From Gnetum montanum (taxonomy: Eukaryota > Streptophyta > Gnetopsida > Gnetales > Gnetaceae), in the NCBI GenBank assembly GCA_015680685.1, contig MNCI01009508.1:49726-83263 (forward strand): a DNA stretch of 33,538 nucleotides. Reading direction: 5' to 3'. Made by a program: the position numbers and the translations under genes. This document shows, in pieces, positions 19,207-30,660 of this stretch. Positions within the stretch are counted from its first letter, which is position 1, and each line of letters begins with the position of its first letter. The notes beneath the pieces were generated by a model that was given only the letters and a program-made list of their open reading frames with translations, made no database searches and was not told the DNA's origin.

Positions 19207-21800
19207 TTAAATGGTCCCAGGTTGTGGTTGTGGTTGGCCTACTACAAATACAACTGCTAGTGGAAGATAGAAGGCATGCAGTAATGCCTTCATCATCTCC
19301 TCCTTACTCCAGGGATCATTCATGGTCCACACTGCTTCACTAATATGGGCAAGAATGGGAATATTCCATGGGCAAGGCATTGTGGGAAACAATTGCTTCA
19401 CGTTGATAAACCAAGTAGTGAACTATTTGCATTTGGTATCGAATGCCATGAGTGCATTCTATAGCTCATGGTAGTGATTCATCCTCTTGGATAGGTTCTT
19501 AGTAGTTGAACTTTGGTCAATGAACGTCACCTTAAGAACCTCGACTTCTATGTTTGTAACCTCAAGCTTTTTCTTGGTCTCTTTATGGTGTTTATACTCT
19601 GCCTCGTACAACAAGTACAAGTTGGTCACTTGCTTTCCCAACTCTAACCATGGCCTTCCAGTAGTTAACATTGCTAGGTTTGCATACTATAGGTTGGCGA
19701 GCTCCATGTATTTAGTCATTTCCTTGATTTTTAGCTCCTTCATGCAAATTTCTACTATGTTTTACTTGCTTAGCCCATCAAAGATAAGCTGCCACATGTT
19801 GCCTCCTTATTGGAGTTGCTAAAGGACCTCATTAACTTTTTCTTTTGCCAATTGGATCTATTTTTCATTAATTTCCTTCTAGAAGATAACCTAGTTCTTG
19901 TAATGATTTTTCACCCTTACAAACTTAAGGGCCTCATTTTTCTAGGTGATGATTTCTACTATAGACTTTTGATGTAAGGCACGGACCTCCTCCATAAAGA
20001 GATTTTTTGCTATTAACCTCCTTAGTTTAGTGTTCACCCTAGCAGGTTGATCCTACTATTGATGGATGACTTTAGACATCTATTGCTTTTGTGCATCAAC
20101 ATTTTGTAGGCAATGATTTTCTACGATCAAAGCCTCATTCTCCTAGTGAGTTTGGAACCAATCCTTCTAGATGTTGTGCATTATGGCATTGGCCAAGGAC
20201 TAGTCAAGACTACTAACTTCTTTGCATACTTAACCTCTTTGAGTTTGGCTTGAAGCTATTGGAAAGCTTCATGTTGTATGATTAATTAGCTAAGTACTAT
20301 GGGATCCACACAATAGGATCTTAGTTTGACAACCTCCACAACCAAGCATTGGTTTTCTACCTTGGTTATTTTAAGTTGCCCCTCCATGATGATGCATCTT
20401 CCCCTTACCTTAAGTAGATCCAACTAGGTAGCAGTGATGGTATCTTGAAGGTCAAAGATATCTAAAATTGGTTGCCTAGTTCCCACTAGTTGATTCAAAA
20501 ATTCCTCATGCTAGGCTACACTTAATCTTTTGCTAACAATGTCTACAAACATCTGCACATCTCTAAGTGCAAAAAAATTTGGTACAGAAACCGCAAGTGC
20601 ATTGAGTGCTTCAACCACTTTGTTATCAACCACTTCAACCATCGTCTCCTACCCTTGGTGCAACATCACTAGGATAGTTGTCCCCTCACCCTCCTCCAAA
20701 TGTACTAAAAAGGTAACAACATTCCTAGAGATTTTTGGGAATTGTCACTGCTACAAGAGGAATACCGTTACCTCTCAGGAGCTTGGATTTGACCTTGTGG
20801 GCACTTGCATTCATTGGGTAGAAAATATTGGCACCCCACCCTCCATCTGACTTATTGTTCATGCCACTTCATTAAGGTGGCTCATGGTTGTTTGGTACAC
20901 AAATGATTCACCACAACTTATTCCTACGTACTATTGCTAGTGTTGCAGGAGCTCCTCATGGAGTTCACACATGCACTTAATTATACTGTGGGACTCTAGT
21001 GTTGTTTCATGAGTGGGTGGTGGAGGTGGTGATTGCTGTTCTTCTTGGATCACCTTCATAGGTACTTTATCCTTCATCATCTCTACCTTAGAAGCAATTG
21101 GAGCACAATGGACTATGTCATTGGTGTAGTAGGCTATGCCTCCCCTTTTGCATAATTTTCTGATAAGGCATGGGAAGGGAAGTGTCTTTCTTCCATGTTC
21201 CTTCTCCTTGAAGCATTTTTCTATCTCTAGATAGATTGACTATAGAATGTTGATGAGGAATCTTCTGCTTAGTACAATGCACACACAGGCAAAGAAGGTT
21301 ATGACCTTGTTGGACCTCATCATTGGATTGAGGTGAAAGGCTATGATTTTGAAATAGGTGCATTCCACTATTGTGAGTGCACCAAACTCCTTGCAGTCCA
21401 TCCCATAGCATTGCTATGTCCATTCTTTCTTAACACTTAGATTTACCTACATCGAAATTTCAGAGTGGTCCTAATTTTAGGCAACCCAAGGATCTTAGAA
21501 ATTGCTCTCACCAAGTATGACACAATTTCGTCCTTTATTTTGACCATGGCATTGACCTAATTATTACTCTAGAAAATATATCTCTCTCTCATGTACTGCT
21601 CCCCGCTAGAAGTAATGATGGGCCACATGGGAGAGTTCTAAAGTTGCATCCTAACTTTTGGAGGAGCAAACCCCAAGAAGGTTCCAAGGTTTAGCACTTA
21701 AAGCATGGATTTCTGAACCTCCTTAGATGCAATTTTATAGAGGCAAGCCTTCATTAAGGTGACCTCAAGGTTTGATCTTGGCCCAAGGGCCTTATCTCAG
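19207..21800 (-). pseudogene. B1 accessory ORF: plant retrotransposon accessory domain plus coiled coil, broken
   Basis: Minus-strand coding text can be followed from about 21800 to a stop at 19207 through many stops and several frameshifts. The N-terminal part has LEVTLMKACLYKIASKE, SYLVRAISKILGLP (near 21480), then DCKEFGALTIVECTYFKI (near 21395), MMRSNKVITFFACVCIVLSR and KTLPFPCLIRKLCKRGG (near 21180). This order (a helix ending in LGLP, then a helical core, then LPFPxLI..LC...G) resembles the plant 'putative transposon protein' domain found in accessory ORFs of Athila/Tat-type elements. The C-terminal third is a long coiled coil rich in Glu, Lys, Gln and Leu (EALIVENHCLQNV near 20130; EAEYKHHKETKKKLEVTN near 19590), ending in a Pro/Gln tail. 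Many stops fall where Gln fits the heptads. Role unknown. Confidence 0.65.
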
Positions 21801-22418
21801 TGGGATTGTTTAGTTGTGGCTGCTTCAATAATCTATTTGACATACTCCACTTTGGGTTATTTCCAAAGAGGTCCCATTGCATGGATTTCAGCTACCTATT
21901 CTTGAGGCTATTCTTGGCCCCTTTTAATTCTTGGTTGTTTGTTCTTTGGTTAGGACAATCCTCCTTCCTATGAATGCTTTCCCTTTGGTGTCATCTATGA
22001 TCACAATAGAACCAAGGATTAGGATGTGATGTGTAACTTATAATGTTTAGGTACCTTATCTTATTAGGCAATTACACTTTGGCTAAACTGTGAACATGGT
22101 AGATTGATTATTTTAATATTCATTGATTAATAAGGTAATAGAAGTTTATTTGAAGGGTTTAACTTCATAAATGGATGATTTTAATGCTAGTTTATTAATT
22201 AAACCTTTGTGGAAGTTAGAAAATTTTTCATCAAAAACCTAAATTTTGTGGCCCCCACAACGTAGAGCTTACCTCCGATAGCTACATAATTAAAGAATGA
22301 GGTAAATTGGACAAACAGTTTGAAAGTTATGGGCTTTGGAAGGTTCTAGGCTTTAAAAAATGAAAAAAACTTCCCGCTTGTTTGTGAGTAAATGCACAAA
22401 AATTGCTAAGTGTTCACT
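21801..22418 (-). other. B1 leader between the internal TATA and the accessory ORF
   Basis: AT-rich, no firm gene. Minus-strand fragments such as DDTKGKAFIGRRIVLTKEQ (near 21975) suggest that the accessory ORF or an upstream exon may begin here, but frames are too broken to say. GTTGTGGGGGCC occurs on the minus strand near 22255. Confidence 0.4.
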
Positions 22419-22520
22419 AGTATTTATAGGATTTTTGGGCTATGTCAATGGGATTCTGTCAATGGGATTGTATCGATGTAGCCCCCTCCGTCGATGGAAT
22501 CTCTCGATGGAGCCAATAGA
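22419..22520 (-). promoter_or_regulatory. Candidate internal promoter of B1 with U3-like repeats
   Basis: On the minus strand CCTATAAATACT (22419-22430) is a good TATA box and resembles the LTR boxes (CCTATAAATACAG). It is preceded by short repeats CCCATTGACA, CCCATTGACA, CATCGATA, CCATCGACGG, CCATCGAGAG, similar in style to the CATCAATG repeats in the B1 and A2 5' U3. Downstream lies the accessory ORF. The sequence after the TATA does not match LTR R/U5, so a plain solo LTR is unlikely. Function is inference. Confidence 0.4.
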
Positions 22521-22948
22521 GAAAATTTTACACATTAAAAATTATGAAAAATAGAGAGAGCTTAAACATGAACTTTGGATCCTTAGAGAGCCAAAAAAGT
22601 TATGAACATGATGTAACAATGGAAGAGGGCTAGATAGATCATGTGAAGGAGTTTTTAGCTAGAGAATGAATTGAAGGAATGCATAGTTGGATGCAACCAA
22701 TGGGGTGCACGAATGATTTAATCATGAGAATGCCTAAGGATAAGGAACTTAACTAGCCTAACCAAGAGGTATGTAAGTGTGTCCTCCCCATAGCAGGCTC
22801 ATGCCCTTAATGCCCTTGCATGCCTTCAAACCAAGGAGTTTGTGGGCCCCATGTGTGATTAATGGTTGTGGAAAGTTAAGGACTAAATCTTGTAAGAATC
22901 TACATAAGAATTTCAACACATCAAACTGAGACATCAAATGAAACCATG
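22521..22948 (-). other. B1 conserved non-coding DNA, left of A2
   Basis: Inverted, it carries CATGCAAGGGCATTAAGGGC and GGGGAGGACACACTTACATA, matching A1 14491-14545 (GGTTATGCAAGGGCATTATG..., GGGGAGGACCCACTTGCATA). No gene. It ends in CCATG, the duplicated site of A2. Confidence 0.65.
22944..22948. other. Target-site duplication of A2, left copy (CCATG)
   Basis: CCATG directly precedes TGATGAGATA and recurs at 29330-29334 directly after CTCATCA. Confidence 0.85.
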
Positions 22949-23829
22949 TGATGAGATATAGTTTGTTGTGTCGACTAGGCCCATCAATGTAGTTTGTTGT
23001 GTTGACTAAGCCCCATTAATGCAGTCTGTTGCATTTACTAGGCCCCGTCGATGTAGCATCTATTTTCATCTATAAATATGTGCTCATAGCCATGTTTATG
23101 TAATTATTTGGTCAATAGAGTAGCCAAACTCTTGTAGTTTTATTCCATACTCTTAGAGAATAGTCAATGAGTTCCTGTAGTATGGATCTAAGTCAGTTGT
23201 ATGGTGTCTTATTCAAGTCGAAATGTACTTGCACACATTCCATGAATGACAATAAGATCGAGATTGATTCTTATTCATTGCAGCACTTTGACTCAAATTA
23301 AATATACTTTCCATGCAATTTTCATTTCATGTACTCAGTTCATATTTATGTTTCCATGCATATTAATGAATTGGTGGAATGAGAACGACCAATTTCAAGC
23401 ATAAACACATATTTGCTTGGTGATCCTAGTACCATTATTGCTTGGTTTGCCCAGTAGCATAACACTTGGTAATCCTAGTACTAGATATGTGGGTTTAGGA
23501 CATGTACGGTAAGCTGGGAATAGACACTCATCACCCATAGGCTAGTTTAGACTTTGCTTTCCATTACTAATTAATTTAAATAATTAATTTCTTTATTATC
23601 ATTAGGAGTAGCATAAGGTCACAACAACATCAAGAACCATATGTCTCACTTTGGACTAAACCATACGTGACAAAGCTACCATTAGTCCAAGTGGGAAGAT
23701 AGTGAACTACGATCAAGGCATAATGATCTAGATGCTACAACTAGTCCCATCCATGGAATTCGACTAGATTGTGCATGAATGCTTGTGATTCGTATGGTTG
23801 GGCATAGGCTGTTACCTTCCTGCTCATCA
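22949..23829 (+). repeat. A2 5' LTR
   Basis: 881 bp, TGATGAGATA to CTCATCA. U3 has three loose repeats of the type TTGTGTcGACTAgGCCCATcAATGtAG, then the TATA TCTATAAATATG near 23073. R/U5 resembles A1 closely (CTTGGTAATCCTAGTA, TAGTCCAAGTGGGAAGATAG). The U3 does not match the A2 3' LTR. Confidence 0.88.
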
Positions 23830-23830
23830 T

Positions 23831-23848
23831 TAGCACCATTGCCAGGGA
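23831..23848 (+). other. A2 primer-binding site, tRNA-Asp type
   Basis: TAGCACCATTGCCAGGGA is TGGCGCCGTTGCCGGGGA with four G-to-A changes, one base after the LTR. Confidence 0.8.
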
Positions 23849-23961
23849 TGGTGCTAGTTATCTAAATTAGTTATATTATACACAATCATTGTAAAGGTAT
23901 TAACGATATATATTTTAGAAAACATTAATATTTTAAGTCACACACATTATCATAAAAAACC

Positions 23962-26425
23962 ATGTCTTCTTCACACAAGACCCATAATGCATCGTATGAT
24001 GAGAACACTCGTAGGAGAAATGATAGGATATATACTGAAGAAAATTGGAGCAAGCAACCTCAAATAGGTGTTTCCTATGCTCATTTAGATCCTTACTACA
24101 CCTAAATACTACATTCAATCAGTGTAGACAATCCTAGAGGAGATGGAGAAAGTCCTAGAACAAGGAGGGCTTCAAGGCCTAGGATCTCCTCTAAACATAG
24201 ACAAGATAAATCAAGGGACCATGGGAAGAACTATAGAAGCCATGGCAATTCTTCCAGCTCCTCATCTTCCTTTTCCTTTTCAACATCTAATTCTAATGAA
24301 GATGAATGTAGGTATAAAGATAGAGCTCCACTATGAGGTCAAGACAAATATAGAAATCAAACCCAAGTGCAAAATCAAAGACATCACAATGAGCATAGAC
24401 AAGATTGTCACAATCAAACAAATAGAAATAGAAATTTTCATCACAAAATGTCTGATGATGATGAACCCTTATTGGACATTAAGAGCCTGATGTAGATAGC
24501 AGAGGCAGTTAAGATACCTCACAAGCATCACAAGGACAGTCACTTACCTAGCCATGATATAAATAATATCCCTAAATTTTCAGGAGGCTACAATTCAAAT
24601 CCATAACACCATCTACAAGCCTTCCGTGATGCCTATGCCTCATACAACATTGAAAGTAGGTGGGAAAAGCTTAAGCTCTTTCCTAGGACACTAATCAACG
24701 AAGCTAAAAGTTGGTATTAATCGGTGGAACCAAGTTCCATTCACCAGTGGTTCACAATGCTAGAACTTTTCAATGAAAAATACGAAACCTATGCAAGAGT
24801 GTTCAACCTAAGAAAAGAAATACAAAAGTGGAAACAAGAAAATCATGAACCCTTGGAAGTGGCCTTAGAAAGATACTATTCACTACTACATAGATGCCTA
24901 GGCCATGGTTTCTCTTAGGAAAGTTAACTTTTCCACATCATAGATGGGCTTCATAATGAAACAAGGGAGACCCTTGGGATGTATGCTCTAGGTCAATTAT
25001 ATGAGCTATGAGACCATCAAATCAAAGAGTTAATTAAGCATGTGGTGAAAGAAGAAGGAGAGCTATGTAGATGAGAGAATGTAGAGGAAAATAACTAAGA
25101 CCCAACTCTACAAAAGAAAAGCATCCATATATATGATGAGGAAAAAGAGGTAGCTCTTGATGAGGTGATTTTACAATGGAACTTGCCAATACAAAATTCT
25201 ATCATTAAGATTAAAGAAAAGTTGGATAAGATGTTAGAATCAATAAATGAGAAAGGTAAAACTTGTGAAGAAATCATAGAGGAGAGAGTAGCACAAAATG
25301 AATCAAGTGATTACAATAAAAGGAGGAAAAAGAACTAAGAAATAGCTAGGAACATTTTTTGGCAAGAAGGATAAATGACCATAGAAGAAGAGGCTATAGA
25401 CTCAACCATCAAAGAGGATGTTGAATATGAAATTTGCCTATATGACCATCCAAAAGGCCATTGCCCAATCTTGTTGCATCTACATGAGTATTGGGTAGGG
25501 GCATTAAATCCAAAGTTTGTACAAAAGTACATGCCTAAGAGATTTCCTCTTCTAGATAGTAATTATAGACAACCCCAAAACCAATTGTAATATGCTAGAG
25601 GAATGTATTACTAGCCTAAACATTGACATCAATCATAGTGACAACAACCACAGTCGTGGGGGAGGCCACCACCAAACCAACCCTACCCTTACTGCCAGCC
25701 AAACCCATACATATATTATGTTCAACAATCTATTTTCTTGATTGATTCTACTTCCTCTACCTCAAATCACTACCACCAGTCTTCCAAATATTAACATCCC
25801 GAAACATCTTATATGAGGTCACCACCTCACACCTCTCATCCTTTAGCATATCCTCAATATTTTCATACTCACCTTCACCATATGTCACCTCCAACAACAT
25901 AGGAAGGTTCAACATCACAACATTAACAAGGGAATGCCAGTTGTGCTATGAATATACACATAAATGATAATGCTAGTAGATCTCAACCTCAACATCAAAA
26001 GCATCCCTTCTGGAGGAAAGGCCATAAGTCAAGGCAAAACACTCATGGATGTACTACATCATCTAAACCAGCACAAGGCTAATCTAATGCAACAACCTTC
26101 CTCACAAAAATGATGTCTCCTAGTTTGCAAAAGCCAACAACCATCACCACTCCAACATAAGACATAAATGATAAACCTATAATTGTGGAGAGACATAAGA
26201 ATCCATGCATCACCAATAATGATAAAGGATGTAGTTGTGGGCTAGAAGTTCAAAATATTAACACAACCCCTATATCAACCCACCATGAAGTTTAGGAGCA
26301 AGTGTGTGAGCAAAAGCCAGTCTACACAATAGCCACTAAACTAGAAGAGAGCCAGTGGCTTGAAAATGAGAATATAAAACTATTTCAAAGATGCATGGAA
26401 GTAATTAATTTGCTTATCAATTGTG
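23962..26425 (+). pseudogene. A2 gag, broken but the best-preserved gag of the A family
   Basis: ATG 23962 (MSSSHKTHNASYDENTRRRN). Then comes a basic Arg/Lys/Ser region with a serine run (near 24150-24310) and an Asn/His/Arg-rich segment. The core near 24550-25050 reads NIPKFSGGYNSNP, RWEKLKLFPRTLINEAKSWY, SIHQWFTMLELFNEKYETYA, EPLEVALERYYSLLHRCLGH and FHIIDGLHNETRETLGMYAL. This is the order of Athila-type Gag (LFP.SL...A..W, W..L...F...F, L...W.R...LL..CP.HG, FY.GL). A charged region follows (IYDEEKEVALDEVI, EKLDKMLESINEKG), then YDHPKGHCPILLHLHEYWVG near 25445 and a tail rich in Gln, Pro, Tyr, His and Ser to about 26400. There is no CCHC knuckle. Around a dozen stops break the frame. Confidence 0.88.
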
Positions 26426-28446
26426 GAATTTTTTGATTCTTCATATGTTTTTCATTTCTTAATATTTTTCTTTTCTTTATATTTTGGTCTTTTCTTGATT
26501 CATTTCTTAATATGTTTTATGAATGTATTTTATGTTTTTATTAATAAAATTTTCAAGTCATGTTGCAGAAGTCAACTCTATCTATTGGGTTTTTTATGCT
26601 ATGCTATCAAGATGATTGGGTAAGCAATTGTGTAGAGTAGTGAGACCACCTCATTCATCCCTCTAGTTCTTTGCATAAAAGGTCTTGTTCATGGAAATAA
26701 TTTGGTTCTTCTTTTATAAAACTAAAATTAATCAATGATCATTGTACCTTGAAGAAAGAGGGAATGACCAAGTGGGCATGGCAAAGGGTGTGACCTCAAG
26801 GGGACTTGTTCGGTTCTCTTCTTGACTTTCTTCATGTGGTTTATGCTCCTCTTGGAATGTATCATCACTTTCCCATCGACTAATAAAAAGGAAGCTCTAT
26901 CTTTACATGGTGTGATTCCCATTCAAAAAAAAAAAAAAACAAAACACAAAAAAAAATAATAAACAATAATGGGAATTCAAAGCACATCCCTTAGACACAA
27001 TAATGGGCTACAAGCACTGGTTATGGAGCTATAAAGACATGTTACCCATGCTTGAAGACACCCATCTAATTAAGGTCCTTTCTTCTTTCTTCTCTTTTCT
27101 TATCTTTTTGAAGTGGTTGTGGGCTTATGGTGGTTGGCAGGATGGAACACATCAATGCAAGGTCACTATTCATGGTATGGACTGGGTCTAAACTTGGACA
27201 GATAGGTATGTGGATCATTTTAATCACACTTGTCACAAGAACCTATTGTGGACATGGTTAAGTACCTTACATCCCAATCTCTACAATCCCTCATCATTCC
27301 ATTATTCACTTCATTGCTACATGTGATTATGAGCCTTTTGGTTTTTTGTAGCATAGTGTAACATCCTATGGTAGTTGTGTGTTATTTGAAATAAAGGCAT
27401 GGTCTGCATTTAACTTCTTGGATGCCCATGGACATCTACAGAAATGGTTATGCAAGGGCATCATGATAAGAGCGTGCTTTAGGGACTTTTGTTGATCATT
27501 GCTTTGAACTAACCTTCACATCTTCCAAAACATCAATAACAGTTTCTTTGAATTTAAGCATGATTTTGGAACTATTTCTCATCTATTTCATTAATTTTTC
27601 CTACTTTTCTATTTCCATATTCATTAATATCTCTTGGCAATATTTTGAATTAGACCTTTGGTTTTAATTATTCAAAAGCCTATGTGCTTCTAAAGTTACA
27701 CTTATTAGTCATGGAGGCTAGGGATGCCTACTTTAAAATTTTTGAAATTTTTCCAACATCTTATTTTTGAATATCATGGTAACTAAATAGTATTTGATCA
27801 AAATAATGTGAACACCTTAATGATTTTAGTTACCTCATGGCCTTGGGCATAGTATGCTGTAATCACCTTATGCTTAAAAGAAAAATAAGGGATCTAAAAA
27901 GGGTTAATTATTAAGGAAAATTTACCAAAACTAATGTTGATCCTTTGGTGACTACAGGTGATGCTAAAAGAAATGCCTAAGGAAGAAGGTCTTTTGCCAG
28001 GCACAAAAACAAAGCCAAGAGAGGGACAACAGATGATATGACCATGGGAAAATCGTACCACATACAAGATAGCAACTCAAGCTTAGCATGTTTGCTAGAT
28101 CCATGGGGTGATGAGAAGAAATTTCAGTCCACCCTTCAAGAATGATCTACATAACTAGAGAATCATTGACATAACAATCTAGGTTGGAAGTCTGCCACTA
28201 CTAGTGGGAACAAGAAGAATCATCTTCAGTGGATTCTTGAAGACCTCTATAAATTTTGTAATCTTCAAAGTCTATCCAATATTTTTTGTCACTCTATCAT
28301 TTTGTATGAATCCACTTGAATAAAAGTTTGTAATGTAGCACTCAAAGTCAGTCAGTAGTTAGCATCAGTCAATAATCCCATCATTCCAAATTTTTTGTAA
28401 AGAAATCTCGATCGTATCCTATTAACTTGAGGAAAAGTTTTTATTC
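26426..28446. other. A2 long non-coding region
   Basis: Collinear with A1 13633-15516: T-rich tract, GACCAAGTGGGCATG, GACATGTTACCCATG, GGTTATGCAAGGGCAT, GGTGATGCTAAAAGAAATG. The internal PPT-like motif has decayed to CAATTGTGGAATT near 26416. An A-rich run with 14 consecutive A lies near 26925-26955. The antisense frame shared with A1 and H lies at about 26730-26915. Confidence 0.7.
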
Positions 28447-28459
28447 AATTGTGGGGGTA
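28447..28459 (+). other. A2 polypurine tract
   Basis: AATTGTGGGGGTA precedes the LTR start TGATGAAGCAC. Confidence 0.85.
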
Positions 28460-29329
28460 TGATGAAGCACGTTTTTTCATTTGCTCCGATGTCGAATACC
28501 AAACGTTGAGCATCGGGTATCTGACATTGGATCCAAGATGTGATGTTGGATATTCAATGTCGGGGGATATGGATTGGCCTATAAATACAGCACTTGGGTG
28601 CATAGTTTGGGTAATAGTTTTGCATCATTTTTTCATAGTTTTGTCAATAGAGTAGCTAAATTCTTGCAGTTTTATTCCATAATCTTACAAAACAATTAGT
28701 GAGTGCCCATAGAGTGGGTCTGAGTCAGTTGTATGGAGTCTTATTTGAGTGGCAATCTACCTGGACATATTCCATGAATGACAATAAGATCAAGATTAAT
28801 TCTTATTCATTGCAGCACTTTGACTTAGATTAAATTTACTTTCCATGATATTTACTTTTCATGTACTTAGTTAATATTTACATTTTAATGTATGTTATAT
28901 AATTAAGCACATAAGTACGATTACTTCGAGCATGCGTATGACTCTTAGTAATCCTAACAATGCTTAACATTTGGTAATCTAGTAGCGTTATATGTGTTCA
29001 AGATGTGCATGGGAAGTGGGATCGGATACTTATGTTAGGGTAGTTGATTATTAATTAGCTTAGATTAGCTGAATTGATTATAAATTGAGTTTCAACCTAT
29101 TTTTAACTATAGACTAATAAAATATAAAATAATAAAAATCATATGCCTCACTCTAGACTAAATCATACATGACAAAGTTATGACTAGTCCAAGTGGGAAG
29201 ACAACGAACTGCAATCAAGACATAGCAATCTAGATGTCACAACTAATCCCATCCATGGAGTTCGACTAAATCATGCGTGAACTCTTATGATTCATATGGA
29301 TGGTCATAGGTGTACCTAGCCACTCATCA
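28460..29329 (+). repeat. A2 3' LTR, different subfamily from the 5' LTR
   Basis: 870 bp, TGATGAAGCA to CTCATCA. The U3 (CCGATGTCGAATACC, GATGTTGGATATTCAATGTCGG) resembles A1 U3 and not the A2 5' U3. TATA CCTATAAATACAG near 28578. The R/U5 half is homologous to the others but diverges strongly after about 28885 and carries gaps not present in the A2 5' LTR. Confidence 0.88.
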
Positions 29330-29334
29330 CCATG
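29330..29334. other. Target-site duplication of A2, right copy (CCATG)
   Basis: Identical to 22944-22948; B1 resumes here. Confidence 0.85.
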
Positions 29335-30268
29335 AAAAATCGATAATGAGGTGAAGTATGAAAAGCAGTAGTGGATGCAAAGAATGTGGAATGCAGTCTT
29401 GAATCATGGTCACATGAAGTCCCTTATGGATTTTATGGTTAAAGTGACTCGATACTGACCATCCTTAGTCCAGGTCAAAACCAACCACTTTTAGTAACTT
29501 TGCATCGATACTTTAAGACCTGTCCACCCCCTAAAGACATAAGAATGCTCCCATAGATCAATCACTATTCCTAAAGGAGAAGAAAAGAGAAGCAGGAAGT
29601 GAAAAGGGTCATAGTTAGAGGGGACCTTCAGGCATGGGTAACATGTCTTCCTAGTCCTATAACTAGTGTGTGTAACTCGTTATTGAGTCTAAGGGGTGTG
29701 CCTTGAATTCCCATCATTCGTTTGAGTTTTAGATTATTATGATTTTTTTATGGGAACCACACCATGCACAGACTTTAGCTTTCTATTATTAGTCAATGGC
29801 GGAATAGTGAAAAATCCATGAAAATACTCATGCACTCAAGAGGATATGTAAGTATAGAGAGCATCGAATCCCCTTGAAGTCACATCCTTGTCTATCCATT
29901 TAATGCTTCCTAAGTTTGGAAACTACCAAGGCACCATAGAGTTTTGTGGATGGATGGATGATGTGGACTCATTGCTTGTTTTATGAAAAACAAACCATGT
30001 CTTAGTTATCAATACATTAGTAGTGAAATAACATTAAGTACAAACCACCATTAGCAAACAACTACAACATCACTATGTCCTTTTGGCAATAAAATAAAAG
30101 AAGGAAAACATAAGAAAAACACAAACCAAAATAAAGTAAAATATAAAAGAAATTGTAAAATATTCAAGAAAGATAAAACATACTAAAGACAGTGTAAAAC
30201 AAAAAGTGTAAAACAAAAAAGGTAAAAATTGAGGAGCCACTTTAATTAATTAGAATGGATGGCCATTT
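29335..30268 (-). other. B1 conserved non-coding DNA, right of A2
   Basis: Inverted blocks of the A-family region: CATGGGTAACATGTCTTCC at 29634 (A1 14301-14318 inverted), CCCCTTGAAGTCACATCC at 29871, and an A-rich tract 30080-30230 that is the inverse of the T-rich tract after the internal PPT-like motif. About 300 bp at 29335-29630 have no clear counterpart in A1. No gene seen. Confidence 0.65.
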
Positions 30269-30278
30269 CCCCACAACT
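30269..30278 (-). other. Internal PPT-like motif in B1
   Basis: CCCCACAACT, the inverse of AGTTGTGGGG, lies just after the integrase end in B1's direction, the place where gag ends in A1. Confidence 0.4.
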
Positions 30279-30296
30279 GAGTTGGAAGGAGGAGAT

Positions 30297-30660
30297 TCAA
30301 AATATTAAACATGCCTGTCCATCTGAGAAGGTGTTATCATCACTAGCTCTCTTAGGCTCATGGAAAAGCTTTATTTGTTGCATGTTGACTAGTAGTTTCT
30401 TATTTGGGCTTTTAGGTTTGTATATCAACATGGCCCTAAAAGGAAAGATTTCATATATGATGTAAGGCCCTTCCCACAATGTTTGGAACTTAGTTCTTTG
30501 TGGCATTTTAGTTGGAAAATCTCACATTTGGTTGGAAAATTTGAGCATTGGCATTCTAGGCACCCAAGCACGCTTAGCATCCTGGCAAACCTTGGGACGC
30601 TACTTGATACTATTGTACACCACCCAGTGCATTGTACATAACCATGGTAGCCAACCTAGC
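30297..30660 (-). pseudogene. C-terminal end of a Ty3/gypsy integrase (B1 pol), truncated
   Basis: On the minus strand the frame reads QDAKRAWVPRMPMLKF, then MPQRTKFQTLWEGPYIIYEI, FPFRAMLIYKPKSPNKKLLV and NMQQIKLFHEPK. This matches the C-terminal region of plant gypsy integrases, where KF...W.GPY.I is followed by a GA.L..... strand and VN.QRLK.Y/F. The upstream part to 30762 (MECELARLATMVMYNALGG) is compatible with more integrase in another frame. Catalytic core, RNase H and RT are missing, cut off by G2 sequence at about 30762. A stop after SNQM and upstream frame changes show it is dead. It is the only pol segment in the window apart from the G1 protease. Confidence 0.82.

Larger units (their letters stand above)
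22949..29329 (+). mobile_element. A2: Athila-like gag-only LTR element inside B1
   Basis: 6.4 kb with LTR, tRNA-Asp type primer site, decayed gag, long non-coding region, PPT, LTR and a CCATG duplication. The internal region is collinear with A1. As in A1 there is no pol. Unusually, the 5' and 3' LTRs belong to different subfamilies. It lies in the 3' non-coding region of B1, which continues on both sides in minus orientation. Confidence 0.88.

Noticed and set aside
19487-20850. Plus-strand open frames inside B1
   Set aside because: They are shadows of the minus-strand accessory ORF, whose coiled-coil text is readable through its stops.
22340-22560. Solo or truncated LTR between the accessory ORF and A2
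   Set aside because: The TATA and U3-like repeats fit, but the following bases do not match R/U5 of any LTR here and no CTCATCA end is present. Kept as a promoter candidate only.
22000-22948. Expected 5' LTR of a short minus-strand element starting at 18114
   Set aside because: No inverted LTR is present; instead the sequence is A-family post-pol DNA that continues beyond A2 to an integrase, so B1 is one longer element.
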